Positions 1-9,367 of a stretch of 64,000 bases of DNA are shown here, one piece after another; the first letter of the stretch is position 1; every line of letters starts with the position of its first letter. The notes under the pieces were generated by a model, which saw only the letters and a list, made by a program, of their open reading frames with translations, did not search any database and had not been told where the DNA came from. The position numbers were made by a program, and so were the translations under genes. This DNA is from Marinicella litoralis. Lineage in GTDB: Bacteria; Pseudomonadota; Gammaproteobacteria; Xanthomonadales; Marinicellaceae. The DNA is taken from NCBI RefSeq assembly GCF_002591915.1, contig NZ_NIHB01000001.1, positions 783,805 through 847,804 of the forward strand, in the 5' to 3' direction.

Positions 1-1
1 G

Positions 2-550
2 GTTGTGGGGGCACGTGGTAGTGACTCTCAAGCATCCAAAGCCAGGTTATTTGGCAATGGCCTTTACAATCGGATTGCTGGTTACATGACGGGACAAAAA
101 ATCGCAGATTTAACTTCTGGTTTTCGCGTTGTAGATGCCGCAAAATTCAAAAGTTTTTTGTACCTACTGCCCAATGGTTTTTCTTATCCTACGACCATTA
201 CCATGGCGTTTTTCAGGGCTGGTTTTGGTGTTGCTTATGAACCCATCGTGGCACCAGAAAGGATTGGTAAAAGTCACATCAATTTAATTAAAGATGGGAT
301 GCGTTTCTTTTTAATTATTTTTAAAATAGGTACTTTGTACTCTCCGATGAAACTGTTTTTCCCTGCGAGCTTGGTATTTTTTCTGGTTGGCCTTTTTTAT
401 TATATTTATACTTTTCTTACCGATGGACGGTTTACCAATATGGGCGTTTTGTTGTTCAGTACATCCATATTGATCTTTTTAATGGGACTGATTTCTGAAC
501 AAATCACCTCATTGTTCTATCAGTCAAGTGCACAAAATAAAGAAAATTAG
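2..550 (+). CDS. Glycosyltransferase family 2, C-terminal part (5' end outside window)
   Basis: The reading frame is open to the left edge, so this is the C-terminal part of a longer protein; the GTG at 5 is internal. The visible 182 residues begin with a GARGSDS/DLTSGFRVVD region typical of DPM1/GtrB-like GT2 enzymes that move a sugar from a nucleotide donor to polyprenyl phosphate. Two hydrophobic segments follow at about residues 118-138 and 145-167, as in GT2 enzymes with a C-terminal membrane anchor. It precedes a flippase-like protein and a sugar epimerase, fitting surface-glycan synthesis. The substrate cannot be read from this fragment. Confidence 0.8.
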   Translation, partial: VVGARGSDSQASKARLFGNGLYNRIAGYMTGQKIADLTSGFRVVDAAKFKSFLYLLPNGFSYPTTITMAFFRAGFGVAYEPIVAPERIGKSHINLIKDGMRFFLIIFKIGTLYSPMKLFFPASLVFFLVGLFYYIYTFLTDGRFTNMGVLLFSTSILIFLMGLISEQITSLFYQSSAQNKEN

Positions 551-778
551 TGGTTGAATAATCGAAACTACAAACTTGAGGCTAAAGGAAATTTTTGTTG
601 GTCTGAGGGTTCTGGTTAATCAACGGTTGGTGTTGAGTTGAGTTACGTTCAGTGAACTTATATCAATGATAAACAACGCCAGAAGAAACCCATGGTGATA
701 AAGTCAGAGGACTTTATTTGTTTTTTGCAGTCAATGCTTGTGAATGATATTTATTCAATTTATACAGTGAACTAAATT

Positions 779-1672
779 ATGCGAAAAATAAGCTACACAA
801 CTGCAGCCAAAACGTTGGGCCTCATGCTGACACTGGCATCGCTTTATTATTTGGGTCAGAGTTTATTCCAATATTCAGAAGATGTTTTGTCGGTATTGAA
901 CCAGCCTGCATTTATGGCTATTTTTGTTATTGGCGTTATCATATATGCGTTAACATTTCTTATTGTCGTTATTTCTTGGTACATTCAGTTACATCAAAAG
1001 TGTCCACATTTGAGGTTTGCAGAACTATTTAAAATTGTAGGTATATCGCAAATTGCCAAATATTTACCTGGCAATGTATTTCATATTGCCAGTCGATTTT
1101 ATATGGCAAAGAAACGGGATATCAAAGCCTCGGTCATCACAAGCTCTTTAATTTTCGAGACGATATTGATCATTATTTCTGCATTATTGGTTGGCAGTAT
1201 CTTCTTCTTTTTGCACAGCTTCCCCATTATAAATATTGAAATAAATTATATATATTGGTCGTTGTTTTTGTTTATTTCTACCCTGGTGATGCTCTATTAC
1301 CTGAATAAAAAAGAAAATGTGCTTGAGTTGATATCAGGTTATCGGATTGTCTCCATCTTGACTTTATTTGTTGGATCGCATTTTCTCCTTGGTACCATTG
1401 TCTTTATAGAAAACCACCTTTTATTTTCTGGTGATTCATCCTTGTTTGTTTTAACCTCTATGCTTGCGTTGTCATTTGTTGTTGGGTATGTAACGCCGGG
1501 CTCTCCAGGTGGGATCGGAATTAGAGAGTTTGTTTTTGTTAAACTGGCTGTGGCTGAATTGGACGAAGGTGTTGCCTTAAGTTTAATACTTAGTTTAAGG
1601 CTGATTTCGGTTTGTGGAGATTTATTGATATATTTGATTGCATTGAAATTTAACAGACGGCCTGGGATTTGA
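779..1672 (+). CDS. Flippase-like integral membrane protein (LPG_synthase_TM / UPF0104 family)
   Basis: A 297-residue polytopic membrane protein with about seven to eight hydrophobic segments. Family marks are YLPGNVFHIASRF near residue 95 and the glycine/proline-rich VTPGSPGGIGIREF near 235, typical of the membrane domain of lysylphosphatidylglycerol synthases and of stand-alone UPF0104 proteins often found beside GT2 genes. The soluble aminoacyl-transfer domain of MprF is absent, so a lipid- or polyprenyl-sugar-flipping role is more likely than lysyl transfer. It lies 228 bp after the GT2 gene and I see no Shine-Dalgarno sequence before the ATG. Function is inferred from family and context. 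Confidence 0.75.
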   Translation: MRKISYTTAAKTLGLMLTLASLYYLGQSLFQYSEDVLSVLNQPAFMAIFVIGVIIYALTFLIVVISWYIQLHQKCPHLRFAELFKIVGISQIAKYLPGNVFHIASRFYMAKKRDIKASVITSSLIFETILIIISALLVGSIFFFLHSFPIINIEINYIYWSLFLFISTLVMLYYLNKKENVLELISGYRIVSILTLFVGSHFLLGTIVFIENHLLFSGDSSLFVLTSMLALSFVVGYVTPGSPGGIGIREFVFVKLAVAELDEGVALSLILSLRLISVCGDLLIYLIALKFNRRPGI

Positions 1673-1751
1673 GTCACATTTTAAGTCTATTGTATTAACA
1701 GGGTTTATGGGTTTGAAATGATCAAATGTTTATTGATTTTAGGATTTAAAA

Positions 1752-2846
1752 ATGATTACTTGCATTATTGGAACTAGGGCACAATTGATAAAAATGGCTC
1801 CGGTTATCAAAGAATTGGAATTACATGAGTTGAAATTTCAGATTCTACTGACCGGGCAACACAAGGAAACCATGGATACACTGTTGAATGACTTTGCAAT
1901 CCAAACAAAGCCTATACAACTTGAAAAACCCAACGAAATATCCAGTATTTTCAGAATGGTGTTTTGGTTCCCAAGAACTTTGATTAAGATGTTTATCAAA
2001 CGAAAACAGCTGTTTGAATGCGAGGATCATGCAAAATCATGGATACTTGTTCACGGAGACACCCTTTCGACTTTGCTGGGAGCATTGGTTGGTAAATTCA
2101 CTCGCTGTCAAGTAGCGCATATTGAATCAGGGCTAAGATCAAATTCTTTTTTCAGTCCATTCCCAGAAGAAATTACCAGGGTTTTGACCTTTTACCTTTC
2201 TGATGTTGGGTTTTGTCCTGGACAGTGGGCGGTAGATAACCTTAAAAAATATCGGATAAAAGCAGTAAATACAGAAACGAACACCATCATTGATTCGGTT
2301 AATGTGGCTCTAGCAAGCAATGAAATCAACAATGAAACACCCTCGCAAAAGTATGCGGTTGTATCCATTCATCGATTCGAAAATATATACAAAAAGAAAA
2401 GATTCAGACAAATTCTGGATGTTATTCATCAAATATCAAATGACTATTTAATTTTATTTGTGTTACATCCAACAACCAAAAAAAGGTTGGTGAAATACGA
2501 CTGGATGGATGAATTAACAGCCAACAATAACATTTTCCTGAAACCCAGGATGGGTTATATACATTTCGTAAAGCTGTTGTCACAGTCCTCTTTTGTGATC
2601 ACCGATGGAGGCAGCAACCAGGAAGAGCTTGCTTATCTGAATATACCCACGCTGGTGATGAGAGATGCCACTGAAAGGCCTGAAGGTATTGGTGAAACTG
2701 CCGTATTGAACGGATTCGAACAACCCGTTGTTGAGGCGTTTTTAAATAGAATCAAACTACAAAAAATAAACAAGGAAGCAGCAGTTACTGTCTCACCATC
2801 AAAATTAATAGTTGAATACCTCATCAACAATGAAACGCAAAAATGA
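1752..2846 (+). CDS. UDP-N-acetylglucosamine 2-epimerase family (WecB-like)
   Basis: 364 residues, close to the usual length of about 375. It opens with CIIGTRAQLIKMAPV, carries HGDTLSTLLGALVG, then HIESGLR and SPFPEEITR, a VVSIHRFENI histidine motif, and ITDGGSNQEELAYL followed by MRDATERPEG. These match the UDP-binding and catalytic Asp/Glu/His motifs of WecB/NeuC-type epimerases, which convert UDP-GlcNAc to UDP-ManNAc or hydrolyse it to ManNAc. I cannot decide between the non-hydrolysing and hydrolysing types. The neighbouring GT2 gene and LTA-synthase-like gene place it in surface polysaccharide synthesis. Confidence 0.85.
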   Translation: MITCIIGTRAQLIKMAPVIKELELHELKFQILLTGQHKETMDTLLNDFAIQTKPIQLEKPNEISSIFRMVFWFPRTLIKMFIKRKQLFECEDHAKSWILVHGDTLSTLLGALVGKFTRCQVAHIESGLRSNSFFSPFPEEITRVLTFYLSDVGFCPGQWAVDNLKKYRIKAVNTETNTIIDSVNVALASNEINNETPSQKYAVVSIHRFENIYKKKRFRQILDVIHQISNDYLILFVLHPTTKKRLVKYDWMDELTANNNIFLKPRMGYIHFVKLLSQSSFVITDGGSNQEELAYLNIPTLVMRDATERPEGIGETAVLNGFEQPVVEAFLNRIKLQKINKEAAVTVSPSKLIVEYLINNETQK

Positions 2847-3025
2847 TCGGGGATTAAACTGGGCCTTTGATGTTGCATGAAATCAAAAGGGCTGTACAGC
2901 GGCAAAAACTGGCATTAACTGAGCGAAGCGCTTTTAATCATGTGTATTAAGACTTTAAAGTAGAGTTCAAATCAACCAAGTGATAAATATTAAATGAGAC
3001 AATCAATGATTCAAAACACATTCAC

Positions 3026-5161
3026 ATGTTAGTCAGTTTACATTACAAAAATAATTTGAAAGTATTGGCACCCATTATTGCTTGGATTGCATTCATTGTC
3101 AGTGTGTACATGCCGTATTTGGTTTACCGAGTGAATCATGCTTACTATGCAGAGACATTCCTGCATCTGGTGTTACCAATCGTGATTTTTGTTTTGCCAT
3201 TCATGCTGTGTATTTTGTTGATAACGGCATTTATGCCAAAGAAGATGATGGCATATTTTTCATCGATGTTAACAATGTGTGCGATATTGCTTTGGCTTCA
3301 GGGTGATCTTTTTTCGATCAGTTATGGGCAAATTGATGGCGCCGGAATGTTATTTTATCCTCATGAGATTCGGGGTTTGGTAGAAATTCTTGTGTTAAGT
3401 GCCTGTTTGATTATTGCCGTGCTGTTTCGTAAAAAGCTCAATCGGATCAGCCCAACCTTAATCACTTTGATATTCATTGCACAATTAGGCATAGTTGGTT
3501 ATGGTGTTTTGGCTGATAATAAACAACCCATTAAGCCCAAACAATCAATTGAAGACAGGATTGATGAGGAAATTTTTGCATTTTCATCTGAAGACAATGT
3601 TGTTGTGATTGTTTTGGATGCTTTTGGCAGTGAATTTTTTCAAACAATGCTGCAACAAAATAATGAATTGAGTCATCAGCTTCAAGGCTTTGTCAGTTAT
3701 ACCGATGCCATCAGTCAATATCCGCAAACCAAGAGCAGCTTACCTTCATTCCTTACCGGTAAAATGGTGCCTGAAAATGTTCGGTATGCTGATTATTTGA
3801 GTGGCACAGTGGCAGCGGATGGCATGCCAAAATACTTTGAACAACAAGGTTATGCGGTCAGTGTTATATCGACTGCATTTGTTTGGTTCAATGAATTTTA
3901 TCGAAACAGGTTTCTGTATCGAGTACCGGGTCCGGGCAAACCTGCTTTTTATTCATCAGATTCTATGAAATTACTAGATTATGGCTTGTTCAGAATGTCG
4001 CTGCAGGTGACCAAGCATCATGTTTACAACGGCGGGTTCTGGTTGGTTTCTGATTACATGAGTGGATACAATCGCATACCAGATATCTATCCAACCAGGG
4101 CTGCAGCAATGATGGATTATTACCCAACAAAGTTACATGTGTCAGATGCCAATCCTCGATTTAAATTGATTCATTTTGTACTGCCACACCCTAAATTTGT
4201 GTACAAGCAAAATTGTGAATTCCAATCAAACATTGAATATTCAAATGATGCCATGTTGCAACAGTCTTATTGCACAATGAAGAAGTTATTGGCATTGTTT
4301 GAAGTGATGAAACAATACAATGTCTATGACAACTCATTGCTGGTGGTGATGTCTGATCATGGCGCCAGGATGTTTGATACGCGAGATGAAACAGGAATGC
4401 CGTCAGAATTCGAATTGAAATCATCTGGTATATTGTTAATGATAAAAGATCAGCATGCCACTGGCCAACTGGTACAGGATAACACGCCAGTTTCTTTGAT
4501 AGGTGTCAGTCGTCAATTGAAACAGCTGCTTTCACAAGCTGGCACTGTCAGGTTGAAGCCGGAAAATGAACGACTTTATTATTCATACCGTTCAGACATA
4601 GGGTCAACCAAAGCGAATATTCCAGATGGCGTTGTTTATCAGGTTGAACCAAATTACAGTGAACCGACCAGTTGGCATGCCCTTAAAACTTCAGTCAGTC
4701 ACTGCCCTGCTGTTGAAGTATTGGGGCGTGTTAATCTCGATCAGACCCAAACCGCTTCATATTGTTATAAGTATGGCTTCAATGATTTTTCTGAATCCCT
4801 AGGTGGGCTGGAATTGGTGGGCAGTGGAGGCATCATTGTGTGGCAAACCAATTCGCTTGCAAAACCACAGCTGGGTAATGATTATGAGTTAACAGTGAGC
4901 ATAGAAAGCAACCATGAAATCAGTGCTTTTCTGCAAATCAACAGTGACCAGTCAACAGCTCAAGAATTGACGTATCGTGCAGAAGAGGAATTGTTTACTG
5001 TCCAACTCAATGACTCTATATTTGAAAGCAACACCAAATTAGAATTGTTTTTCAATAAGTCATCTAAGAGAAGGTCGAATGGCAACCCAACCATGGCAGA
5101 TGATACGACTGAATCTGGTCAGGTTGTGATTAAATCAATAGAAATAACAAAAATTAATTGA
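3026..5161 (+). CDS. Membrane-anchored sulfatase/alkaline-phosphatase-fold protein (LTA-synthase-like)
   Basis: 711 residues. Five N-terminal membrane segments lie at about 12-34, 45-69, 73-92, 117-134 and 143-163, followed by a large periplasmic domain. NVVVIVLDAF places a metal-binding Asp at about 198, and QYPQTKSSLPSFLTG holds the expected Thr nucleophile near 235; LPHPKF and VVMSDHGARM supply the later metal ligands. This architecture fits phosphoglycerol or phosphoethanolamine transferases and related sulfatase-fold enzymes acting on envelope glycans. A beta-rich C-terminal extension follows the catalytic domain. An upstream ATG at 3006 stops after eight codons, so 3026 is the start. 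The transferred group is unknown. Confidence 0.75.
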   Translation: MLVSLHYKNNLKVLAPIIAWIAFIVSVYMPYLVYRVNHAYYAETFLHLVLPIVIFVLPFMLCILLITAFMPKKMMAYFSSMLTMCAILLWLQGDLFSISYGQIDGAGMLFYPHEIRGLVEILVLSACLIIAVLFRKKLNRISPTLITLIFIAQLGIVGYGVLADNKQPIKPKQSIEDRIDEEIFAFSSEDNVVVIVLDAFGSEFFQTMLQQNNELSHQLQGFVSYTDAISQYPQTKSSLPSFLTGKMVPENVRYADYLSGTVAADGMPKYFEQQGYAVSVISTAFVWFNEFYRNRFLYRVPGPGKPAFYSSDSMKLLDYGLFRMSLQVTKHHVYNGGFWLVSDYMSGYNRIPDIYPTRAAAMMDYYPTKLHVSDANPRFKLIHFVLPHPKFVYKQNCEFQSNIEYSNDAMLQQSYCTMKKLLALFEVMKQYNVYDNSLLVVMSDHGARMFDTRDETGMPSEFELKSSGILLMIKDQHATGQLVQDNTPVSLIGVSRQLKQLLSQAGTVRLKPENERLYYSYRSDIGSTKANIPDGVVYQVEPNYSEPTSWHALKTSVSHCPAVEVLGRVNLDQTQTASYCYKYGFNDFSESLGGLELVGSGGIIVWQTNSLAKPQLGNDYELTVSIESNHEISAFLQINSDQSTAQELTYRAEEELFTVQLNDSIFESNTKLELFFNKSSKRRSNGNPTMADDTTESGQVVIKSIEITKIN

Positions 5162-5232
5162 CAGTTCACAGTCATGACCGCGAGCAAAAATTTTCCTAAC
5201 TATCAGCACATGTACTTTCTATATGATTGATC

Positions 5233-5238
5233 TATAAT
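5233..5238 (+). promoter_or_regulatory. Possible -10 box upstream of the DUF2333 gene
   Basis: A perfect TATAAT lies 27 bp before the ATG at 5265. The hexamer 16 bp upstream (TGTACT) is a poor -35 match, so this is a weak prediction. It would place the transcript start near 5245, downstream of the alternative TTG start at 5241, and so supports the ATG. Confidence 0.35.
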
Positions 5239-5264
5239 CATTGGATTACACACAATGCTCATTT

Positions 5265-6272
5265 ATGGAAAACAGATACTCAACTGCAAAAAAGAAAACC
5301 AAATGGTGGCTTTATGGCTTGCTTATTTTCGTGGTGATACAATTTTTAGTGGCCATGTATTACGACCAAGAGCCAGATTTTTTTGATGTTAAGCAAAATG
5401 CCAAAGCCCGAGCTGGTTATCATCAACATGAAATGGTGACTGGTTTTACCAGTGGCGCCACTTTCATGGAAGTGACTGATGTGTTGTTGAGTAAACCAGG
5501 GGGGTATTTGTCTAATGATATTTTGCCGCCATTTGTCTTGATGGACAATATACCCAATTGGGAATTTGGTGTATTGGTACAAGTGCGCGATTTTGCCAGG
5601 GTCATGCGCAATGACATCAGCCGTTCGCAAAGTCAATCATCGGAAGATGAACATTTGGCTGAAGCAGATCCTAAATTTCATTATGACAACAGTTCTTGGA
5701 TATTACCTCGAACGGAATCTGAATTTCGCAAAGGGCAAGAATTCTTTCATGAGTATTTAACTCAATTGGCAGACACCACAGACCCTGAGGCACAGTTTTT
5801 TGCTCGGACTGATAACTTGGTCATTTGGTTGAACTTGGTAGAGAAAAGGCTGGGTTCGCTGTCACAAAAGTTAAGTGCCAGTGTGGGACAAGATCGAATC
5901 AATACAGACACCGGTGGCGATGAGGTGGCAACCACTTCCACTTATAAGCCCAGTGAGTTGCGGGTACAAACTTCTTGGTTACAAATTGATGATAATTTTT
6001 ATGAAGCCAGAGGGGCCACGTGGGCGTTGATACATTTCATGAAAGCCATTGAGGTCGATTTTAAAGGCGTTTTAGAAAAAAAGAATGCCTTGGTATCGCT
6101 GAGGCAGATTGTGCGTGAACTGGAAGCTGCACAAGACACCATTTGGACGCCGATGATATTGAATGGATCTGGTTTTGGCTTTTTTGCCAATCATTCATTG
6201 GTTATGGCTTCATATATTTCAAGAGCCAATGCTGGCGTCATTGATTTGCGACAATTGTTAGAAGATGGTTAA
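5265..6272 (+). CDS. DUF2333 family membrane-anchored protein
   Basis: 335 residues from the ATG at 5265; a longer version from TTG 5241 is less likely because a TATAAT box sits just before it. A short basic N-terminus precedes one membrane helix (WWLYGLLIFVVIQFLVAMYY), and the rest is predicted periplasmic. GGYLSNDILPP, the LVQVRDFARVMRNDISRSQS region and the C-terminal ANHSLVMASYISRANA region match the conserved DUF2333 family of gammaproteobacteria, which has no assigned function. Its stop overlaps the stop of the convergent GT39 gene by four bases. Confidence 0.75.
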   Translation: MENRYSTAKKKTKWWLYGLLIFVVIQFLVAMYYDQEPDFFDVKQNAKARAGYHQHEMVTGFTSGATFMEVTDVLLSKPGGYLSNDILPPFVLMDNIPNWEFGVLVQVRDFARVMRNDISRSQSQSSEDEHLAEADPKFHYDNSSWILPRTESEFRKGQEFFHEYLTQLADTTDPEAQFFARTDNLVIWLNLVEKRLGSLSQKLSASVGQDRINTDTGGDEVATTSTYKPSELRVQTSWLQIDDNFYEARGATWALIHFMKAIEVDFKGVLEKKNALVSLRQIVRELEAAQDTIWTPMILNGSGFGFFANHSLVMASYISRANAGVIDLRQLLEDG

Positions 6273-8023
6273 TTGAGATAAAACTTGGTACTTTTTATGT
6301 TTAACCCAAGGTATTCAATCGTTATTTGAAAAGGTCCTGTTTGGACATCATTGGTTTTGAATAGATGCAGGCTATAGTCTTTATCACTTAGCGGCTCGAA
6401 TAATTGGTTTGTCCCCAGCGTTTGTTTCGTTGGATTGAGCACTGTTTTTGTGTCGTCTTGCATGACGCTGACCTTTGCCGTTTGCGACTTTGGTAACAAG
6501 ACCCAACCTGTTAAATGTTGCTCGCTTGTTTCGAGGTAAATGATTGGCGGTAAACTGCAGACTCCGGTGCCGGTTTTGAAATAATAATAGGATTTTATGC
6601 CATCTGAAACATCAAGGTGATCAATCATTTGAATGCCTTTCAGTTTTTCACAGGCTGATAAATAAAATGGAATCATTTGTTCCAATTTCATACCACTGTG
6701 TTCAGTGATCAACAGTCCTTTTTCTGATGTTGCCGATTGGTGATAGCCCATGATCGCCAATTGTTGTTCTCTGCCATGTTTGGTGTTTGAAGGGTGAGTG
6801 AGGCTGGTAAACTTGGTTGGTTCTTTAGAGTAAAACTTCAATGCAGCCAACGTCATAAAATGATCAGTCACAATGAATGTAGAGGGGGTGCTTTGTAACA
6901 GGGAGGTTGTTTTGATTGCCATTTGCTGCCAACCACGAAAATTTTCAGTGAACTGTGCATTGAGCTTTGTGACTGGATTGGCCAAATGCAAGGCATAAAA
7001 CAAGGCAGTAATTAATGCAAAACTGCTGATGACACCAGTGAGTACAGACCATGATTTAAGTTTTTTGTCTGTAGGCACCGAAGAGGCAACCACCAACAGC
7101 AACACATATGAAAAAAGGGTCCAGTGCACATTAAACCTCATGTTATCGGTGAAGAAGCCCAATGCGGCATAGATGATCCAGTGCCCCAGCGCAATGTATG
7201 CCAGGGTTTTTTGCATCTGGTTCAATGATTGCATTTGTATGATTACCTTGGCACAAAGCCAAAAAACCAGGGGCGAAGCCACCAAAAGTTGAATCGGAAA
7301 AAAATTAAAATGCGAGGCCTGAAATGCCCAGGGATGTCGCTCACTGAGTTGAAAGGTCAGCAAGGAAAAATCATTTTGTAAGTTGAAAAGTATGATGGGG
7401 ATAAAGCCAATCAACATGATCGGCAAACTGAAATAAATCAATTTTTTTATGACTTTTTGGTGGTTTCTGAAACGCCATAAAACAACCCAACAAGCCAGAA
7501 AAACAATGATCCAAAAACGGACATGAACGTTGATTCCACAGGCCAGTATGACCCCAAGTAAAATAAAGTCAATATGGCCATGGCTATGGGTGCATTGAAT
7601 CAGTAATAAAACACTCAATAACCCAAAAAACAGCAGCCAAATGTCTGGAACAGCCAGTATTCCGACCACTGACAATAAAGGCAATGCCATTACAAGCAAG
7701 CCTGTTTCCCATGGGTTGAATGACTTGGATTCTGTTAACTTTTGGTTGATTAACATGCCCAGCCAAGGCAGGCTCCACGCCGCCATCAACCCAGGCAATC
7801 TGACTGTCAATTCATGCTGCGGTAGCAGCCATTGGCTCAACGACACGGCCCATTGCGTCCATCCTGGTAATTCTGCATATGACCAAGCCAAATGTTGGCT
7901 TTCCAGCCAGTAAAAGGCTTCGTCACCAAACAGTTGATGATGAAAAGCTGAATATATTTGAAGGCAAACCAATGCGGCAAAAGTCCCAAGGAACAGCCAT
8001 TTTGATTTGTTTTCAATCAGCAT
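6269..8023 (-). CDS. Glycosyltransferase family 39, ArnT/PMT-like polytopic membrane protein
   Basis: 584 residues with about ten membrane segments. The first periplasmic loop contains FGDEAFYWLES, the acidic DE motif of GT39 (PMT_2) enzymes such as ArnT, which transfer a sugar from polyprenyl phosphate to lipid A, proteins or glycans. A soluble periplasmic domain of about 180 residues closes the protein. Its ATG overlaps the TGA of the upstream lytic transglycosylase gene (8017-8023), so translation is probably coupled. The acceptor is not evident: no other arn genes are nearby, so a lipid A aminoarabinose role is not supported. Confidence 0.8.
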   Translation of the reverse strand: MLIENKSKWLFLGTFAALVCLQIYSAFHHQLFGDEAFYWLESQHLAWSYAELPGWTQWAVSLSQWLLPQHELTVRLPGLMAAWSLPWLGMLINQKLTESKSFNPWETGLLVMALPLLSVVGILAVPDIWLLFFGLLSVLLLIQCTHSHGHIDFILLGVILACGINVHVRFWIIVFLACWVVLWRFRNHQKVIKKLIYFSLPIMLIGFIPIILFNLQNDFSLLTFQLSERHPWAFQASHFNFFPIQLLVASPLVFWLCAKVIIQMQSLNQMQKTLAYIALGHWIIYAALGFFTDNMRFNVHWTLFSYVLLLVVASSVPTDKKLKSWSVLTGVISSFALITALFYALHLANPVTKLNAQFTENFRGWQQMAIKTTSLLQSTPSTFIVTDHFMTLAALKFYSKEPTKFTSLTHPSNTKHGREQQLAIMGYHQSATSEKGLLITEHSGMKLEQMIPFYLSACEKLKGIQMIDHLDVSDGIKSYYYFKTGTGVCSLPPIIYLETSEQHLTGWVLLPKSQTAKVSVMQDDTKTVLNPTKQTLGTNQLFEPLSDKDYSLHLFKTNDVQTGPFQITIEYLGLNIKSTKFYLN

Positions 8024-9318
8024 TGAGGTACTTTAAGTTTTTTTCCGGCATTGATTAAATAACGAGGGGCCTTTATTTTATTCAATTGTGCAATTTCTCT
8101 TTTGCTCGAGCACTTAAACTTTCTGCTGATTGTGCTTAATGAATCACCTTGTTTAATTTTGTACCAAGTGAACATCGGGCGATCAGGAAAGTCGGCGTCA
8201 TGAATTTTCTTTGCCAAACCCATCAATTCTGTGTCTTGACAAGTTGAATCAAACACAGGTTTCAATTCATGTGGTATCACTATGACGGCATTTTGTTTGA
8301 TGACCCTTTTGGCCTTGATGGTGGCATTGAGGTTTCTTAAAATTCGATACCAGCCGATGTCGTTGTTGTATTGGCCAAAGCAGACGGCCAGCTCACTCAA
8401 CGAAGTGTCGGTTTTGGCCCTTACGATGGCGGTTGACCCATCAATGTCATTGAGTACCACATTAAAGGCCTCTGGGTTGTCAAATATAAGCTTGGCTGAT
8501 AAGACAATTGCGATGTAGTCTTGGGTTTCGCTGGGTAGGTCATAAAAAAATTGATTGTTCCAAATAGATTGATTTTGGTGCTTCTTATTCAACCGTCTGA
8601 AACGATTTTCACCGGCATTATAAGCGGCCAAGATTTTGGCCAAATCATCACCATATAGGTTGCGCTGTTCCTCAATATAGCTGGCTGCGCCCTTGGCCGC
8701 AGATTCTGGGTGGAACCGGGCATCATAGTCTCCAATGGTGCCTCTGACGCCGAATCGATCGGCAGTGGCCGGCATGAACTGAAATAATCCACTGGCACCA
8801 GCTGAAGACATGGAATGAACACGACCACCTGACTCCTGAGCAATGATGGCCAAGAAAAATGATTCAGGAATGTCCTTTGCAGCAAAAGCAGGATAGATTT
8901 GGGCTTTTAGAAATTGGTAGTTATTCCAAGTTTCTATCAATTTAGGTCTTTTCCAAGTCAACCATTCATTCAATGCCGCTTGTACACGGGTATTTTCTAA
9001 TAAAGGTAATTTTAGGTTTGATTGTGGAATCACGGTCTGCTCATCAAGCATTGCGTTTAGTTCCTCTTCAGGCAAAGCAATGGCCAATTCTTTTTCAATT
9101 TTTGCTTGTTCTGCCAAGTCGGTGAAGTAAGTATTTAAGGTTTCTAAGCAAGTGGTGTCTTTTTGACACTGCTTGATGCCATCAATCAATACATCAGTAC
9201 TCAAAGGTTCGGGTTCTGAATAAGCTTCAGCAATAGTGGCTTTTTTCTGGCAGGCAGAAAAAATGAAGAGGGCAAAAGTGATCAAAAATAGTCGCATATT
9301 TGTCTTGGCAGTTTTCAT
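8017..9318 (-). CDS. Lytic murein transglycosylase lipoprotein with SLT and LysM domains (MltD-like)
   Basis: 433 residues. A signal sequence ends in the lipobox FSAC, predicting an outer-membrane-anchored lipoprotein. The SLT catalytic domain lies around residues 150-260: FLAIIAQESGG supplies the catalytic Glu, followed by SAGASGLFQFMPATADRFG and AAYNAGENRF. A C-terminal LysM domain (WYKIKQGDSLSTISRKF) binds peptidoglycan; the section just before it looks like a degenerate second LysM. It cleaves glycan strands to 1,6-anhydromuramyl products. The start may instead be the inner ATG at 9297, since MRLFLITFALF makes a more typical signal peptide. The downstream GT39 gene overlaps it by seven bases. 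Confidence 0.85.
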   Translation of the reverse strand: MKTAKTNMRLFLITFALFIFSACQKKATIAEAYSEPEPLSTDVLIDGIKQCQKDTTCLETLNTYFTDLAEQAKIEKELAIALPEEELNAMLDEQTVIPQSNLKLPLLENTRVQAALNEWLTWKRPKLIETWNNYQFLKAQIYPAFAAKDIPESFFLAIIAQESGGRVHSMSSAGASGLFQFMPATADRFGVRGTIGDYDARFHPESAAKGAASYIEEQRNLYGDDLAKILAAYNAGENRFRRLNKKHQNQSIWNNQFFYDLPSETQDYIAIVLSAKLIFDNPEAFNVVLNDIDGSTAIVRAKTDTSLSELAVCFGQYNNDIGWYRILRNLNATIKAKRVIKQNAVIVIPHELKPVFDSTCQDTELMGLAKKIHDADFPDRPMFTWYKIKQGDSLSTISRKFKCSSKREIAQLNKIKAPRYLINAGKKLKVPQC

Positions 9319-9367
9319 GGGTATTGTGTATTATCAGTATTTATTTTGTGTCATCAACCATTCTGTC

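Noticed and set aside
6269-8023. Specific call as ArnT for lipid A aminoarabinose
   Set aside because: The GT39 DE motif fits, but no arnA-F genes are adjacent and it is coupled to a lytic transglycosylase, so only the family call is kept.
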